From NCBI GenBank assembly GCA_024742485.1, contig JANSYK010000001.1:2108001-2172000 (forward strand): 64,000 nucleotides of DNA. The letters run 5' to 3'. This document shows positions 35,672-44,832 of the stretch, one piece after another. The translations under genes were made by a program, and so were the position numbers. Position 1 is the stretch's first letter. Every line of letters starts with the position of its first letter. Source of the stretch: Alphaproteobacteria bacterium (GTDB taxonomy: Bacteria > Pseudomonadota > Alphaproteobacteria > Rhizobiales > Rhizobiaceae). The notes beneath the pieces are model-generated. The model saw nothing but the letters and a program-made list of their open reading frames with translations, was not told the origin of the DNA and searched no databases.

Positions 35672-36529
35672 TTACTTGTAGACCGGCGGCTCGTATGGCG
35701 GAATAACCGGAGGAGGCGAGCAGTCGCGGCCCGGATAGTAGCGCAGACCGGCGCGGGCTTCATGGACGTGGAAATCCTGATCGTAGCCGGGGCCACCGCC
35801 TGTCGAGTAGCCGAACATCTGACCACCGGAAACATAACGGTAACGATAGCCGACATCGGCAGCAAAGTCGCAGCGGAAGTGATAGGCGCCACCGGCCATC
35901 AACGCGCCGCTGAAGCGCCATTCGGAGTTGCCACCATGGGTAATCGTCGGATCGCAGTTCGTCGGATTGCCAGTTTCACAGGAGGTGTTCTGCAGATCGT
36001 TCCATTTGACATAGGTCCCGCCGATACCGGCGCCGACATAGGCGGAGAAACTGCCATAAGTCCAGAAATCGACATAGGCGTTGGCGAGAAGCGTGTAGGC
36101 GCTCATGCTGGAAAGATCGGTTGACACACAAGCGGCGGCGACACCGCAAGACCCGCTCGTTGATCCCTGAAAGTCGGCATCGAACATGTAGTCCAGTGTC
36201 ACATCCGTGCGCAGATAGCGATTGATCTGATAACCGACACCACCGCCAAGCGTCCAGGAATTGTCGAGTTCATAAGTATCGAACGTGCCTGAATCACCGG
36301 CAAATCCGTAAAGGGTGTAGTTGATGCCCTTCAGATCCGTCCAGTTGTATCCGACGTCACCGCGAACATAGAAGCCTTCCCAGGATGCGGCCTCGACCTC
36401 ATGGCTCCCGCGAATCTCGTATTGCGGCACCGGCTCGGCAGCGGGGATATGGGCAATTGTGTCAGCCGCCCAGACCTGGGTCGAAACCAACATGGCTGCC
36501 GTTGTAAGCAAATATAATTTCATCTTCAT
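35672..36529 (-). CDS. Outer-membrane beta-barrel protein, paralog of the neighbouring omp
   Basis: The product is 285 residues with a signal peptide (cut after QVWA, residue about 21). The same strand pattern occurs as in its neighbour (FYVRGDVGYNW, GGGVGYQINRYLRTDVTLDYM, FAADVGYRYRYV). It ends with an unusual Cys/Pro-rich tail (CSPPPVIPPYEPPVYK) instead of a terminal aromatic. That tail may face the periplasm or wall. Its loops carry several Cys. It has an AAAGAGGG ribosome site and a 7/8 CtrA-box-like site 89 nt upstream. It probably arose by tandem duplication with 34621-35475. Confidence 0.85.
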   Translation of the reverse strand: MKMKLYLLTTAAMLVSTQVWAADTIAHIPAAEPVPQYEIRGSHEVEAASWEGFYVRGDVGYNWTDLKGINYTLYGFAGDSGTFDTYELDNSWTLGGGVGYQINRYLRTDVTLDYMFDADFQGSTSGSCGVAAACVSTDLSSMSAYTLLANAYVDFWTYGSFSAYVGAGIGGTYVKWNDLQNTSCETGNPTNCDPTITHGGNSEWRFSGALMAGGAYHFRCDFAADVGYRYRYVSGGQMFGYSTGGGPGYDQDFHVHEARAGLRYYPGRDCSPPPVIPPYEPPVYK

Positions 36530-36617
36530 GGCTCGACGCCCTCTTTACTCTCGTGACACAACCGCCAAGGCGAAGGACACTTATTGGGTTAACGGGCATC
36601 ATCATGCACCAAAAAGG

Positions 36618-36632
36618 TTAAGAGCCTGTTAT
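36618..36632. promoter_or_regulatory. CtrA-box-like site (7/8) upstream of second omp gene
   Basis: TTAA-N7-TTAT lies 89 nt before the ATG at 36529, almost the same distance as the perfect box of the sister gene. The rest of 36530-36792 holds no gene I can support. Confidence 0.5.
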
Positions 36633-36792
36633 CTATGTCTGTTTACCGAAGAATCTGAATTTATCGTTTGATTTCAATGGGAAATGGCAAAAGTGGATGG
36701 GTCGCGGAACAGAAGAAACAGCGGATTCAGACTATCTTCAGCATGTTGAGGCAACAACAAGATGACCGGCCGCCGGCACCTGTCATCTATCC

Positions 36793-37674
36793 TCAGTTCG
36801 CCGGAATATGCGCCTCGAAGTGGGCCGGAACCCGACGCCTGGCATCATTTCGGGCGGGCTCGTTTGTCCCAATCAGGGGTCGCGTCCCATCCGCCAACAC
36901 CGGAGTTGACCGGCGTTGCAGAGGCAAACTCGGTGCGTCGAAGGAATGTGCGGCGTCCGGATAGACCTGGATCGTAACGGGTTGCCGCCTTCGCTGGGCC
37001 GCATGGACAAATTCCTGACACGGTCTGACCTTTGTCCAATTGTCCTTTGCGCCGTGCAAGACGAGCAGGGGAATGGAAGTTGACCACTGTCCTGGCTCAA
37101 CAGAAGTATACGGCCTGGATTGCGCGCGCGTGCTGCAGGCACTCGGATAGAACGCCACGGCCGCCTTGAAGTCGTGCTCGGGCCGTGGATCCGGTCGGCC
37201 GATGCTTTCCGAGACAACGGTCAGCAGGGTGATCCCCCCGCCTTGCGACCAACCCGCCAAGCCAATCCCGTCGGCCCGAACATCCGGTCTCGACTGCAGA
37301 TAACGCAGCGCGCCATAGGCGTCCAACGGTCGATTGAAATACATCCGTTTTCTGGCGTCTCCCGCACCACAGGTCGTTCCAAACCCTCTTGGCGCCGCGC
37401 TGTCGACCATCAGCACTGCGAAGCCGGCATCGTTGAGAAGCTTGCCCCAGGCAGAATAGGTCGCGCTGATGGCCCCGTTGCGCTTGAGACCGCTGCAACC
37501 GTGCAGGAATACGATGGCTCGGAACGGCGGATCGGACTGCGGTAAACGCAATTCCGCCGGCAAACGTGTTTTGCCGTCCAGGCTGTCGAACTCGACCTCT
37601 TCAGCAATCGCTCCCGCAGCGCCAAGAAGCTCGATACCGATCAGAGCCAGCAGCAGGCGGAGATAACCGCACAT
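36793..37674 (-). CDS. Exported dienelactone-hydrolase-family alpha/beta hydrolase
   Basis: ATG 37674 (AGGGAATG upstream) gives 293 residues with a signal peptide (to about residue 22, AIAEE). The alpha/beta-hydrolase fold shows IVFLHGCSG (oxyanion region), the nucleophile elbow GWSQGG, LLVLHGAKDNWT with the Asp, and DAAHSFD with the catalytic His. Extra Cys residues (HGCSG, TTCGAG, SACST, RPCQEF) suggest disulfides, fitting a periplasmic location. Natural substrates are unknown, and ester or lactone cleavage is expected. Confidence 0.85.
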   Translation of the reverse strand: MCGYLRLLLALIGIELLGAAGAIAEEVEFDSLDGKTRLPAELRLPQSDPPFRAIVFLHGCSGLKRNGAISATYSAWGKLLNDAGFAVLMVDSAAPRGFGTTCGAGDARKRMYFNRPLDAYGALRYLQSRPDVRADGIGLAGWSQGGGITLLTVVSESIGRPDPRPEHDFKAAVAFYPSACSTRAQSRPYTSVEPGQWSTSIPLLVLHGAKDNWTKVRPCQEFVHAAQRRRQPVTIQVYPDAAHSFDAPSLPLQRRSTPVLADGTRPLIGTNEPARNDARRRVPAHFEAHIPAN

Positions 37675-37728
37675 TTGGCATTCCCTATTCATCCAATAAG
37701 AGTGCTGTGGCAGCACGCGACAGAATTA

Positions 37729-38100
37729 TCAAAAATCACAGACAATTTCGGCCGTGTTTTGCTTGTTTCTGCACAATTGCGGCTCAACGGTGACATTGCC
37801 AATCTCGTAGAACCGTCCGGTACCGAACTTCTTCCGGGCCTCTTCGAGCGCCTCTTCGAAGCTGACATCGCCATCGCTGACAGCCGTGATGAACCGCGCC
37901 AGGGTCTGCGCACCACGCTCCATTTCATAGGCCTCTGGCGTCACACAGATGATCGTGCAGTCAGGTCCGGAAGCCTGTGGGCAAATCTCGACATGGATGA
38001 AAACCTCGGCGTTCCTGTCGTCGCCGTAACACACCGCGGCCATGGCGGCGCTGCAAGGCAAAAGGAACACAAACAGGCAAAGGCCCGCAAGTCGCAGCAT
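37729..38100 (-). CDS. Small secreted Cys-rich protein, function unknown
   Basis: ATG 38100 (GGAGCC site) gives 123 residues. Residues 1-20 form a signal peptide (LAGLCLFVFLLPCSAAMA). The mature part has six Cys placed as C-EIC-DC-C-LC-VC, suggesting three disulfides in the periplasm. A helix (VSFEEALEEARKKFG) lies in the middle. A longer start at 38262 would extend into glmM and is unlikely. No family was recognised. Confidence 0.6.
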   Translation of the reverse strand: MLRLAGLCLFVFLLPCSAAMAAVCYGDDRNAEVFIHVEICPQASGPDCTIICVTPEAYEMERGAQTLARFITAVSDGDVSFEEALEEARKKFGTGRFYEIGNVTVEPQLCRNKQNTAEIVCDF

Positions 38101-38188
38101 CGTATTGGCTCCGATCAGCACACAACTGCAATGGCATGACAATAGCACGGCGCGGTCGGCACAACCGGTCACGTTCCCGTCAGCGGGT

Positions 38189-39541
38189 TCAGGCGGCGTT
38201 ACGTACGCCCGATATGACGTCGACAATTTCGTCGACCACACGTTCAACGAGCGCCCGATCATCGCCTTCGGCCATGACCCGAATGAGCGGTTCTGTTCCC
38301 GAGGGCCGTATCACCAGCCGACCGCTGGATCCGAGCGTCTCGGTCGCTTCGTCGATGGCGTTTCGAACATGCTTGTTTTCGAGCGGCTTGCCGCCCGTAT
38401 AGCGAACATTCTTCAGAAGCTGCGGCACCGGATCAAAGCGATGGCAGACTTCGCTGACCGGCCGGCCCATGCGCTGCACGCAGGCAAGAATCTGCAACGC
38501 TGCGATCAGTCCGTCGCCCGTTGTGGCAAAATCGGATAGCACAATGTGGCCGGATTGCTCACCGCCGACATTGAAGCCCTCCTTGCGCATGTGTTCCACC
38601 ACATAGCGGTCACCCACCTTGGTGCGTGCAAGCGTCAGATCATGGTCACCAAGAAAACGTTCCAGTCCGAGATTGGACATCACCGTGGCAACGATCCCGC
38701 CGCCGGTCAGACGGCCGTCCCCGGACCAGGATTCGGCAATAACGGCCATCAGCTGGTCGCCATCGACCACCGCACCCTTCTCATCGATGATCAAAACCCG
38801 GTCGGCATCGCCATCCAGCGCAATGCCAATATCGGCGCGCACCTCGTGTACCTTCTTGGCCAGCGCCGCCGGATGGGTCGATCCACAGTTGAGATTGATG
38901 TTGTTGCCATTCGGCTCATCGCCGAAGGCAATGACTTCAGCACCCAGTTCCCACAGGGCTGCCGGGGCCACCTTGTAGGCGGCACCATTGGCGCAGTCGA
39001 TCGCGACGCGCAGTCCGTTCAGTGAGGACTTGCGCGGCATGGTCCGCTTCGCAAATTCAATATAGCGATCATGAACGCCGTCAATTCGCTTGGCGCGGCC
39101 GATATCAGGCGCGTTGGTCAACTGGTCGGAAATATCCGCATCGATCAACCGCTCGATTTGCAACTCCAGTTCATCGGAAAGCTTGAAACCGTCCGGACCG
39201 AAGAGTTTGATTCCATTGTCCTCGAAAGGATTGTGCGAAGCCGAAATCATCACACCGATATCCGAGCGCAGAGAACGGGTCAGCATGGCAACAGCCGGTG
39301 TTGGAATCGGCCCAAGCAGAAAGACATCCATGCCCGAAGCCGTGAATCCGGCAACCAGCGCGTTTTCCAGCATATAGCCCGAAAGCCTTGTGTCCTTGCC
39401 GATCACGACCCGATGACGATGGTCTCCGCGGCGGAACACCTTGCCGGCTGCGAGGCCCACGCGCATAGCGACCTCTGGGGTCATGGGAAATGTATTGGAT
39501 TTTCCCCGGATTCCGTCGGTTCCAAAATACTGCCGCGACAT
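38189..39541 (-). CDS. glmM: Phosphoglucosamine mutase GlmM
   Basis: The 450-residue product starts at ATG 39541 (TTGGGGAC site). The active-site Ser102 is in [15 protein letters not shown]. The metal-binding loop DGDADR and the sugar-binding GGEQSGH are present, and the C-terminal phosphate loop is [12 protein letters not shown]. It converts glucosamine-6-phosphate to glucosamine-1-phosphate for UDP-GlcNAc, hence peptidoglycan and LPS. It follows ftsH in the same direction, with a 206-bp gap that holds repeat copy B. Confidence 0.97.
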   Translation of the reverse strand: MSRQYFGTDGIRGKSNTFPMTPEVAMRVGLAAGKVFRRGDHRHRVVIGKDTRLSGYMLENALVAGFTASGMDVFLLGPIPTPAVAMLTRSLRSDIGVMISASHNPFEDNGIKLFGPDGFKLSDELELQIERLIDADISDQLTNAPDIGRAKRIDGVHDRYIEFAKRTMPRKSSLNGLRVAIDCANGAAYKVAPAALWELGAEVIAFGDEPNGNNINLNCGSTHPAALAKKVHEVRADIGIALDGDADRVLIIDEKGAVVDGDQLMAVIAESWSGDGRLTGGGIVATVMSNLGLERFLGDHDLTLARTKVGDRYVVEHMRKEGFNVGGEQSGHIVLSDFATTGDGLIAALQILACVQRMGRPVSEVCHRFDPVPQLLKNVRYTGGKPLENKHVRNAIDEATETLGSSGRLVIRPSGTEPLIRVMAEGDDRALVERVVDEIVDVISGVRNAA

Positions 39542-39563
39542 GCTGTCCCCAATTGCAGTTTTA

Positions 39564-39668
39564 TCTTTAAACCGTTTCTTGTTTTGTCAAAACCAGACAC
39601 GGCGTTAGTCGTTGATTTTATTAATGCATTCAGACGCTATCGTTTCCGGTAAAGCCTGAATTGCCTTA
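39564..39668 (-). repeat. 105-bp dispersed repeat, copy B
   Basis: Read leftward from 39668 it aligns base for base in length with copies A and C (GCAATTCAGG ... TCTGAATGCATT ... GAAACGGTTTAAAGA). It is more diverged and sits between ftsH and glmM, 79 nt after the ftsH stop, instead of on a stop codon. Confidence 0.8.
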
Positions 39669-39747
39669 TCGTGCGGCCAATCCGCACTGTCTTTATGCAA
39701 AATGGCCGCCGAAGCAGCCATTGTTGCACATTTATATTGACGGGGCG

Positions 39748-41688
39748 TTACTGAGGTTGTGGCTCCATACCGGGATCGGTCTTGTCGTCCGGCTCTTCCT
39801 TGCCATCCTGGCTTTTCGCACCGGCTTTCGGAACGGCCGATCCACGCGATGGCGGCGTATCGTCGCCCATATCCCGCGATGGCTTTTCGCCGCGCAGCAG
39901 CGCCTTGATCTCGTCACCTGACAGGGTTTCGTATTCCAGCAGGCCTTCCGCCAGCGTTTTGAACTCGTCATTCTTATCGGTCAGGATTTTGCGCGCGGAT
40001 GCATAGGCATCATCGATCAAACGGTGAATCTCGCTGTCGATTTTCTGCGCCGTTGATTCTGATACATTTTTTTGTTGCGCCACCGAATGGCCAAGGAAAA
40101 CTTCCTGCTGATTCTCGCCATAGGATACCTGGCCAAGCTCGTCGGAGAAGCCCCACTGGGTCACCATCGCCCGCGCGAGCTTCGTCGCTTGTTCGATGTC
40201 GGAAGACGCACCCGAAGTGATGTTTTCCTTGCCGAAGGTCAGCTCTTCGGCCACTCGTCCGCCCATCATGATCGCCAAACGCGAGACCATGTATTTGTAG
40301 CTCATCGAGTACCGGTCGCCTTCGGGAAGCTGCATCACCATGCCGAGCGCGCGGCCACGTGGAATAATGGTCGCCTTGTGCACCGGATCGGCCGATTCGA
40401 CGTTCAGGGCAACAATCGCGTGCCCGGCTTCGTGATAGGCCGTCAGCTTCTTTTCTTCCTGCGTCATCGCGCTGGAGCGGCGTTCCGCTCCCATCATCAC
40501 CTTGTCCTTGGCGTCTTCGAATTCCAGCATGGTAACCAGCCGCTTGTTGCGGCGGGCGGCCATCAGGGCGGACTCATTGACAAGGTTCATCAGATCGGCG
40601 CCGGAAAATCCGGGCGTGCCGCGCGCAATCACTTTCAGGTCGACATTTGGCGCCAATGGAACATTGCGGACATGGACCTTGAGGATCCGTTCGCGGCCAA
40701 CAATGTCCGGATTGGGTACAACCACCTGACGGTCGAAACGTCCGGGCCGCAACAACGCAGGATCCAGAACATCGGGACGGTTGGTGGCGGCAATGAGGAT
40801 AACACCCTCATTGGCCTCAAAACCGTCCATCTCGACCAGGAGCTGGTTGAGGGTCTGCTCACGCTCGTCATTGCCACCGCCAAGACCGGCGCCACGATGG
40901 CGTCCAACCGCGTCGATTTCATCGATAAAAATGATACATGGCGCATTTTTCTTGGCCTGCTCGAACATGTCGCGCACCCGGCTTGCACCGACACCCACGA
41001 ACATCTCGACAAAATCCGAACCGGAAATGGTGAAAAACGGAACAGCGGCTTCACCGGCCACCGAACGCGCCAAAAGCGTCTTGCCTGTTCCGGGCGGTCC
41101 AACGAGAAGCACGCCGCGCGGAATACGGCCACCGAGCCGCTGGAACTTTTGCGGGTCACGCAGAAATTCCACAATTTCCTCGAGGTCTTCCTTGGCCTCG
41201 TCAACACCGGCCACGTCTTCGAATGTCACCCGACCATGGGATTCCGTCAGCAGCTTCGCCTTCGACTTGCCAAAGCCCATGGCGCCGCGCGAACCGCCCT
41301 GCATCTGACGCATGAAGAAGATCCACACACCCAGGATCAGCAGGATCGGAAGCCAGGATATCAGGTAACCGAAAAACGTGTTGGATCCATCGACTTCCGG
41401 CGCCGCCGTGATGCTGACACCGCGATCTTCAAGCCGGGCCACAAGACCCGAATCACCCGGCGAATAGGTCTGGAATGTCTTGCCGCCTTCCGCATAGGTT
41501 CCGGAGATCGTGTCGCCGACGATCTTCACATTGCGAATCTGTCCGTTATCGACGTCCTGAAGAAATTTGGAATAGCTGATTTCGCGCGACGAAGTCCGCT
41601 CGCTCGGCCCCTGAAACATGTTGAACAAAGCAATCAGCAACAGCGCTATGATCGCCCAAAGGGCAAAATTTCTGAAATTTGGGTTCAT
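39748..41688 (-). CDS. ftsH: ATP-dependent zinc metalloprotease FtsH
   Basis: The product is 646 residues. Two transmembrane helices (about 7-24 and 106-126) flank a periplasmic domain. The AAA+ domain carries Walker A GPPGTGKT (197-204), Walker [12 protein letters not shown] and the pore motif in [12 protein letters not shown]. The zinc site HEAGH lies near residue 420. FtsH removes membrane proteins and unstable regulators, including sigma-32 in E. coli. An RpoH-type promoter stands upstream, so FtsH and RpoH may be in feedback. It lies between tilS and glmM in the conserved order. Confidence 0.97.
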   Translation of the reverse strand: MNPNFRNFALWAIIALLLIALFNMFQGPSERTSSREISYSKFLQDVDNGQIRNVKIVGDTISGTYAEGGKTFQTYSPGDSGLVARLEDRGVSITAAPEVDGSNTFFGYLISWLPILLILGVWIFFMRQMQGGSRGAMGFGKSKAKLLTESHGRVTFEDVAGVDEAKEDLEEIVEFLRDPQKFQRLGGRIPRGVLLVGPPGTGKTLLARSVAGEAAVPFFTISGSDFVEMFVGVGASRVRDMFEQAKKNAPCIIFIDEIDAVGRHRGAGLGGGNDEREQTLNQLLVEMDGFEANEGVILIAATNRPDVLDPALLRPGRFDRQVVVPNPDIVGRERILKVHVRNVPLAPNVDLKVIARGTPGFSGADLMNLVNESALMAARRNKRLVTMLEFEDAKDKVMMGAERRSSAMTQEEKKLTAYHEAGHAIVALNVESADPVHKATIIPRGRALGMVMQLPEGDRYSMSYKYMVSRLAIMMGGRVAEELTFGKENITSGASSDIEQATKLARAMVTQWGFSDELGQVSYGENQQEVFLGHSVAQQKNVSESTAQKIDSEIHRLIDDAYASARKILTDKNDEFKTLAEGLLEYETLSGDEIKALLRGEKPSRDMGDDTPPSRGSAVPKAGAKSQDGKEEPDDKTDPGMEPQPQ

Positions 41689-41764
41689 TCGGTTCCCCGG
41701 AACGTCTCAACCGCCATTCGGCGGAAAAATACCAATGACATTGGATAGTGCACAGTTGCCTTTA

Positions 41765-41793
41765 ACATAGGTGCCCCAAGGCCCAATGCCAAG
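41765..41793 (-). promoter_or_regulatory. RpoH (sigma-32)-type promoter of ftsH
   Basis: On the minus strand CTTGGC (41793-41788) and CCTATGT (41771-41765) are 16 nt apart, exactly as in the rpoH promoter. The ftsH ATG is 76 nt downstream. Confidence 0.65.
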
Positions 41794-41845
41794 ACCACGA
41801 AACCCCCTGTTTTTGCAAGTGGTTTATTTTGTTTGCAACATCGGG

Positions 41846-43216
41846 TTAATCAGTCGCAGACACCCGTCGAAATGGCAGTTCGCGATAGCCCGGTCGACCA
41901 AACAAACCAGCGCAGACATCCGCCAGCATAGAATCGAATTCGGGCAAAAACAGGTCGAACAGGGCCAGGTAGCGTTGCACGGACAATGTGTCCGGCAAAA
42001 TCGCCTGTCTGTCGCCGGGCTTCCGATCCTCCGTCGCGGCAAATACAGTCGGCTCCGCGCGCCGGGCGCGCGACCACACGCCAGCGGGAATGTTGTCGTC
42101 TCGGACCGGATCGGCATCGCCGTGCAAACCGGTTGGGCCGTCCTGCCCGGATGTTGGTGCGACGATGAAACTGCGGTGCGGATCTTGATTTGAGATCAGA
42201 TAGCGACCGTCCCAGACCGCCGATTGACCGGGCTCGAGGGTCATCCGGCGCTGGCCACGCCGCTCGCGGTAGATGAAAATGCGATTGGCGCGTCGGTCAA
42301 GCACGGACCGACCGAGATTGATCCTCGGCGGTCCGACATCGGCGCTAAACCGGGCGATCTGGGTTTGCAGCTTCGCGCCGGGCCTATGCGATCGTCCCCC
42401 CATCAGAGCGGCGAAGAGGCCAATGGCCTGTTGCAGGTTCTCTGATATATCCGCCGGCACCTGCGGCAGCTCAGCAACCAGACCTGCGTGAACCGTTGCA
42501 TGCAACTCGGCGAAACGCGACAGGGATAGCGCATCCTCTCGCCGCGCCTCCCCCGCCCGCCGGATCATCTCCAACACTTCATCATCGGCCGCACCGGTAG
42601 AGGCGGTCCGGCGCAATCGCACCCGCTCGAAACGTTCGTCCTGATTGCTCGGATCGTCAATCCAGGACTGTCCCGCATCGGCCAGCATCGCGCGCAACGC
42701 TTCCCTGCGCACCGGCAGGAGCGGTCGAAGGATCCAGCAATCGCGATTGTAGAGCACCGCCTCGGCCATTCCGGAAAGTCCGCGCCCGCTGCCGCGTGCG
42801 CTACGCATCAGGGCCGTCTCGATCTGATCATCCCGTGTGTGACCCGTTACGATGACATCCGCGCCGATGTCCAGGGCCTCGCGCCGCAGCAGGTCGTACC
42901 GCGCCAGCCGGGCAGCTTCCTGCAGTCCCGACTTGGGTTTCCTGCCGCGCCAGGTGGCCGTCCGGTGCACCACGCCCATCGCTTCGCAGCCAGCCGCAAC
43001 ACGAGCCGCCTCACTCTTCGATTCGCGGCGCAAACCATGGTCGACTGTGACGGCAACCAGATGAGGGCATTCGCCCTTTGGCAGCCGTGTGCAAAGCAGA
43101 TGCAGAAGCGCCATCGAGTCGCTGCCGCCCGAAAGAGCCACAAGAATCGTATCGACAGGATTCAGACGTGAAAGAAAACGATCAATGGCTGCTTCGGGAG
43201 AAAGATCTGTATCCAT
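41846..43216 (-). CDS. tilS: tRNA(Ile)-lysidine synthetase TilS
   Basis: ATG 43216 gives 456 residues. The PP-loop SGGSDSMALLHLL binds ATP, and VTVDHGLR and VTGHTRDDQIETALMR are the second and third family motifs. It modifies C34 of the CAU-anticodon Ile2 tRNA to lysidine so that AUA is read as isoleucine. It lies 28 bp after cpoB and before ftsH in the same direction. The C-terminal 150 residues are variable, as in the family. A TTG at 43234 is a weaker alternative start. Confidence 0.94.
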   Translation of the reverse strand: MDTDLSPEAAIDRFLSRLNPVDTILVALSGGSDSMALLHLLCTRLPKGECPHLVAVTVDHGLRRESKSEAARVAAGCEAMGVVHRTATWRGRKPKSGLQEAARLARYDLLRREALDIGADVIVTGHTRDDQIETALMRSARGSGRGLSGMAEAVLYNRDCWILRPLLPVRREALRAMLADAGQSWIDDPSNQDERFERVRLRRTASTGAADDEVLEMIRRAGEARREDALSLSRFAELHATVHAGLVAELPQVPADISENLQQAIGLFAALMGGRSHRPGAKLQTQIARFSADVGPPRINLGRSVLDRRANRIFIYRERRGQRRMTLEPGQSAVWDGRYLISNQDPHRSFIVAPTSGQDGPTGLHGDADPVRDDNIPAGVWSRARRAEPTVFAATEDRKPGDRQAILPDTLSVQRYLALFDLFLPEFDSMLADVCAGLFGRPGYRELPFRRVSATD

Positions 43217-43244
43217 ACAGCCAGTATAGAGCAAAGTTGAGGGG

Positions 43245-44159
43245 TCAGCAGCTCATACGGCTTTGCTCGACCGAAACCTTTGCCTTGACGGCATCGGTCG
43301 CCTGCGGGTAGCGGGTCAGCACCTCCCGGTAGGTGGCGCAGGCCGTATCGCGGTTATCGAGCGCCGCCAGCGACATGCCGAGCTTCAAGAGCATCTCGGG
43401 CGATTTGGGTGAATTGGGAAATTGCTTGTGGGCTGTCAGCAGGGTTTTGGCGGCCTCATGATATTCGCCCTGCGAATAGAGGGCTTCTCCAAGCCAGAAA
43501 TGCGCGTCCGGCACCCGTTGCGACCCGGGATGCTGTGCAATGAACGTCTGAAACTCTTCCTCTGCGAGCTTGTAGTTGCCGGAAAGCACATGTCCATATG
43601 CCGAGCGATAAAGCGCCTCGGACGCATCAGCCGGCAGCGACGCCGTTTGCGTGTCATCCTGCGACGGATCAGCAGGGACCACCAACTCCCCATCCTGGTC
43701 AACAACGACTTGCCCCAGAGTGTTGCCGGCCTGATTGTCGGATGGCTCGGTCACTGGAGCCGGTGCCGCAGCAACCTGATTGCCGTCCTGGGCCACGGTG
43801 TCGCCGGCATCGCTGCGTCCACCTGAAGAACCGCCTTCAAGCTCCTGAAACCGGAATTCATTGTCTTCCTGCATCTTGCGGAGCGATTCCTGCATCTCCA
43901 GCAATTGAAAACTCAACTCCTCGATGCGGCCGTTCAAAACCCGTATCCGTTCTTCCAGCTGTCCGACCCGAAAGGTGTTGTCACCCGCTTGGGCAAGTCG
44001 CACCGGCGTCGTCTCGCGAACGCTGTTTAGCTGGAGAATTGTCTCTCGCGGCGAAACCGTTTCGTTTTCTTCAACCGGCACGGACAGAGCCGCATTGGCA
44101 ATCACCGGAGTCAAAAGGGCCAACATCAGGCCCGCCAGCACTCGTGGGGTCACACTCAT
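43245..44159 (-). CDS. cpoB: Tol-Pal accessory protein CpoB (YbgF)
   Basis: ATG 44159 gives 304 residues with a signal peptide (LAGLMLALLTPVIANA). An N-terminal trimerising coiled coil (about 55-100, VGQLEERIRVLNGRIEEL) is followed by a polar Gln/Asp linker. TPR repeats fill the C-terminus (about 190-304; ALYRSAYGHVLSGNYKLAEEEFQTF, HFWLGEALYSQGEYHEAA). CpoB links Tol-Pal action to septal peptidoglycan synthesis. It follows pal by 68 bp. In-frame starts further upstream lack a signal-like N-terminus. Confidence 0.93.
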   Translation of the reverse strand: MSVTPRVLAGLMLALLTPVIANAALSVPVEENETVSPRETILQLNSVRETTPVRLAQAGDNTFRVGQLEERIRVLNGRIEELSFQLLEMQESLRKMQEDNEFRFQELEGGSSGGRSDAGDTVAQDGNQVAAAPAPVTEPSDNQAGNTLGQVVVDQDGELVVPADPSQDDTQTASLPADASEALYRSAYGHVLSGNYKLAEEEFQTFIAQHPGSQRVPDAHFWLGEALYSQGEYHEAAKTLLTAHKQFPNSPKSPEMLLKLGMSLAALDNRDTACATYREVLTRYPQATDAVKAKVSVEQSRMSC

Positions 44160-44227
44160 CTTTTCCAAACCTGCCTTTCCTCGGAAGATCGCGGCCGGGA
44201 ACATGTCCGCTGCGCGATCCGCCATCC

Positions 44228-44734
44228 TTAACTGCCGGCGCCGCTGACCACCGTCACCGCCCGTCGGTTCTGGGACCAGCACGAAATATCGTCGCAAACC
44301 GCGACCGGCCGTTCCTTGCCATAGGATATCGTCTTGATACGGCTGGCTGCCACGCCTCTCGACACCAGATAGTTTTTCGTCGCAGCGGCACGCCGGGCGC
44401 CCAATGCCAAATTATAGGCCCGTGTTCCGCGTTCATCGGCGTGTCCCTCGATGGTCACCGACTCTCTTGAATATTTGTTGAGCCACTGCGCCTGCCGTTG
44501 AAGAGTCGCTCCGGAGTCAGCGCGGATGGCCGCTGAATCGGTATCGAAGAAGATTCGGTCGCCAACGTTCAAGGTCAGATCCTGCTGGGAACCGGGGACC
44601 GCACCATTGGCCGCCAGCCCCAATTCCCCGGGGCTGTTGGGCAGTGATTTCTTGTTCGCGCATCCCGCCAGTGCAAGGGCCGCCGCCAGCCCTATTGCCG
44701 CGGGGTTTCGGGCAATGCTCATCATCAGCTTCAT
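44228..44734 (-). CDS. pal: Peptidoglycan-associated lipoprotein Pal
   Basis: The product is 168 residues. The lipobox is ALAGC (Cys about 25). The OmpA-like domain (about 55-165) has RIFFDTDSAAI and VTIEGHADERGTRAYNLALGARRA, the classic peptidoglycan-binding motif. Pal ties the outer membrane to the wall and is moved to the septum by TolQRAB. It has a GAGGAG ribosome site. It lies 98 bp downstream of tolB in the same direction. Confidence 0.97.
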   Translation of the reverse strand: MKLMMSIARNPAAIGLAAALALAGCANKKSLPNSPGELGLAANGAVPGSQQDLTLNVGDRIFFDTDSAAIRADSGATLQRQAQWLNKYSRESVTIEGHADERGTRAYNLALGARRAAATKNYLVSRGVAASRIKTISYGKERPVAVCDDISCWSQNRRAVTVVSGAGS

Positions 44735-44832
44735 GGTCGGTCTCCTCGATATGACGACTCAAATGTTGAAAGCAACGGCCGCATTGACATCCTTATACAA
44801 CATAATGCGGCGCGGGTGGGACATGACACGGA

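Noticed and set aside
40072-41748. A 558-codon open frame on the plus strand
   Set aside because: It is the antisense shadow of ftsH; its composition is His/Arg/Gly-rich without domain pattern, and ftsH is certain.
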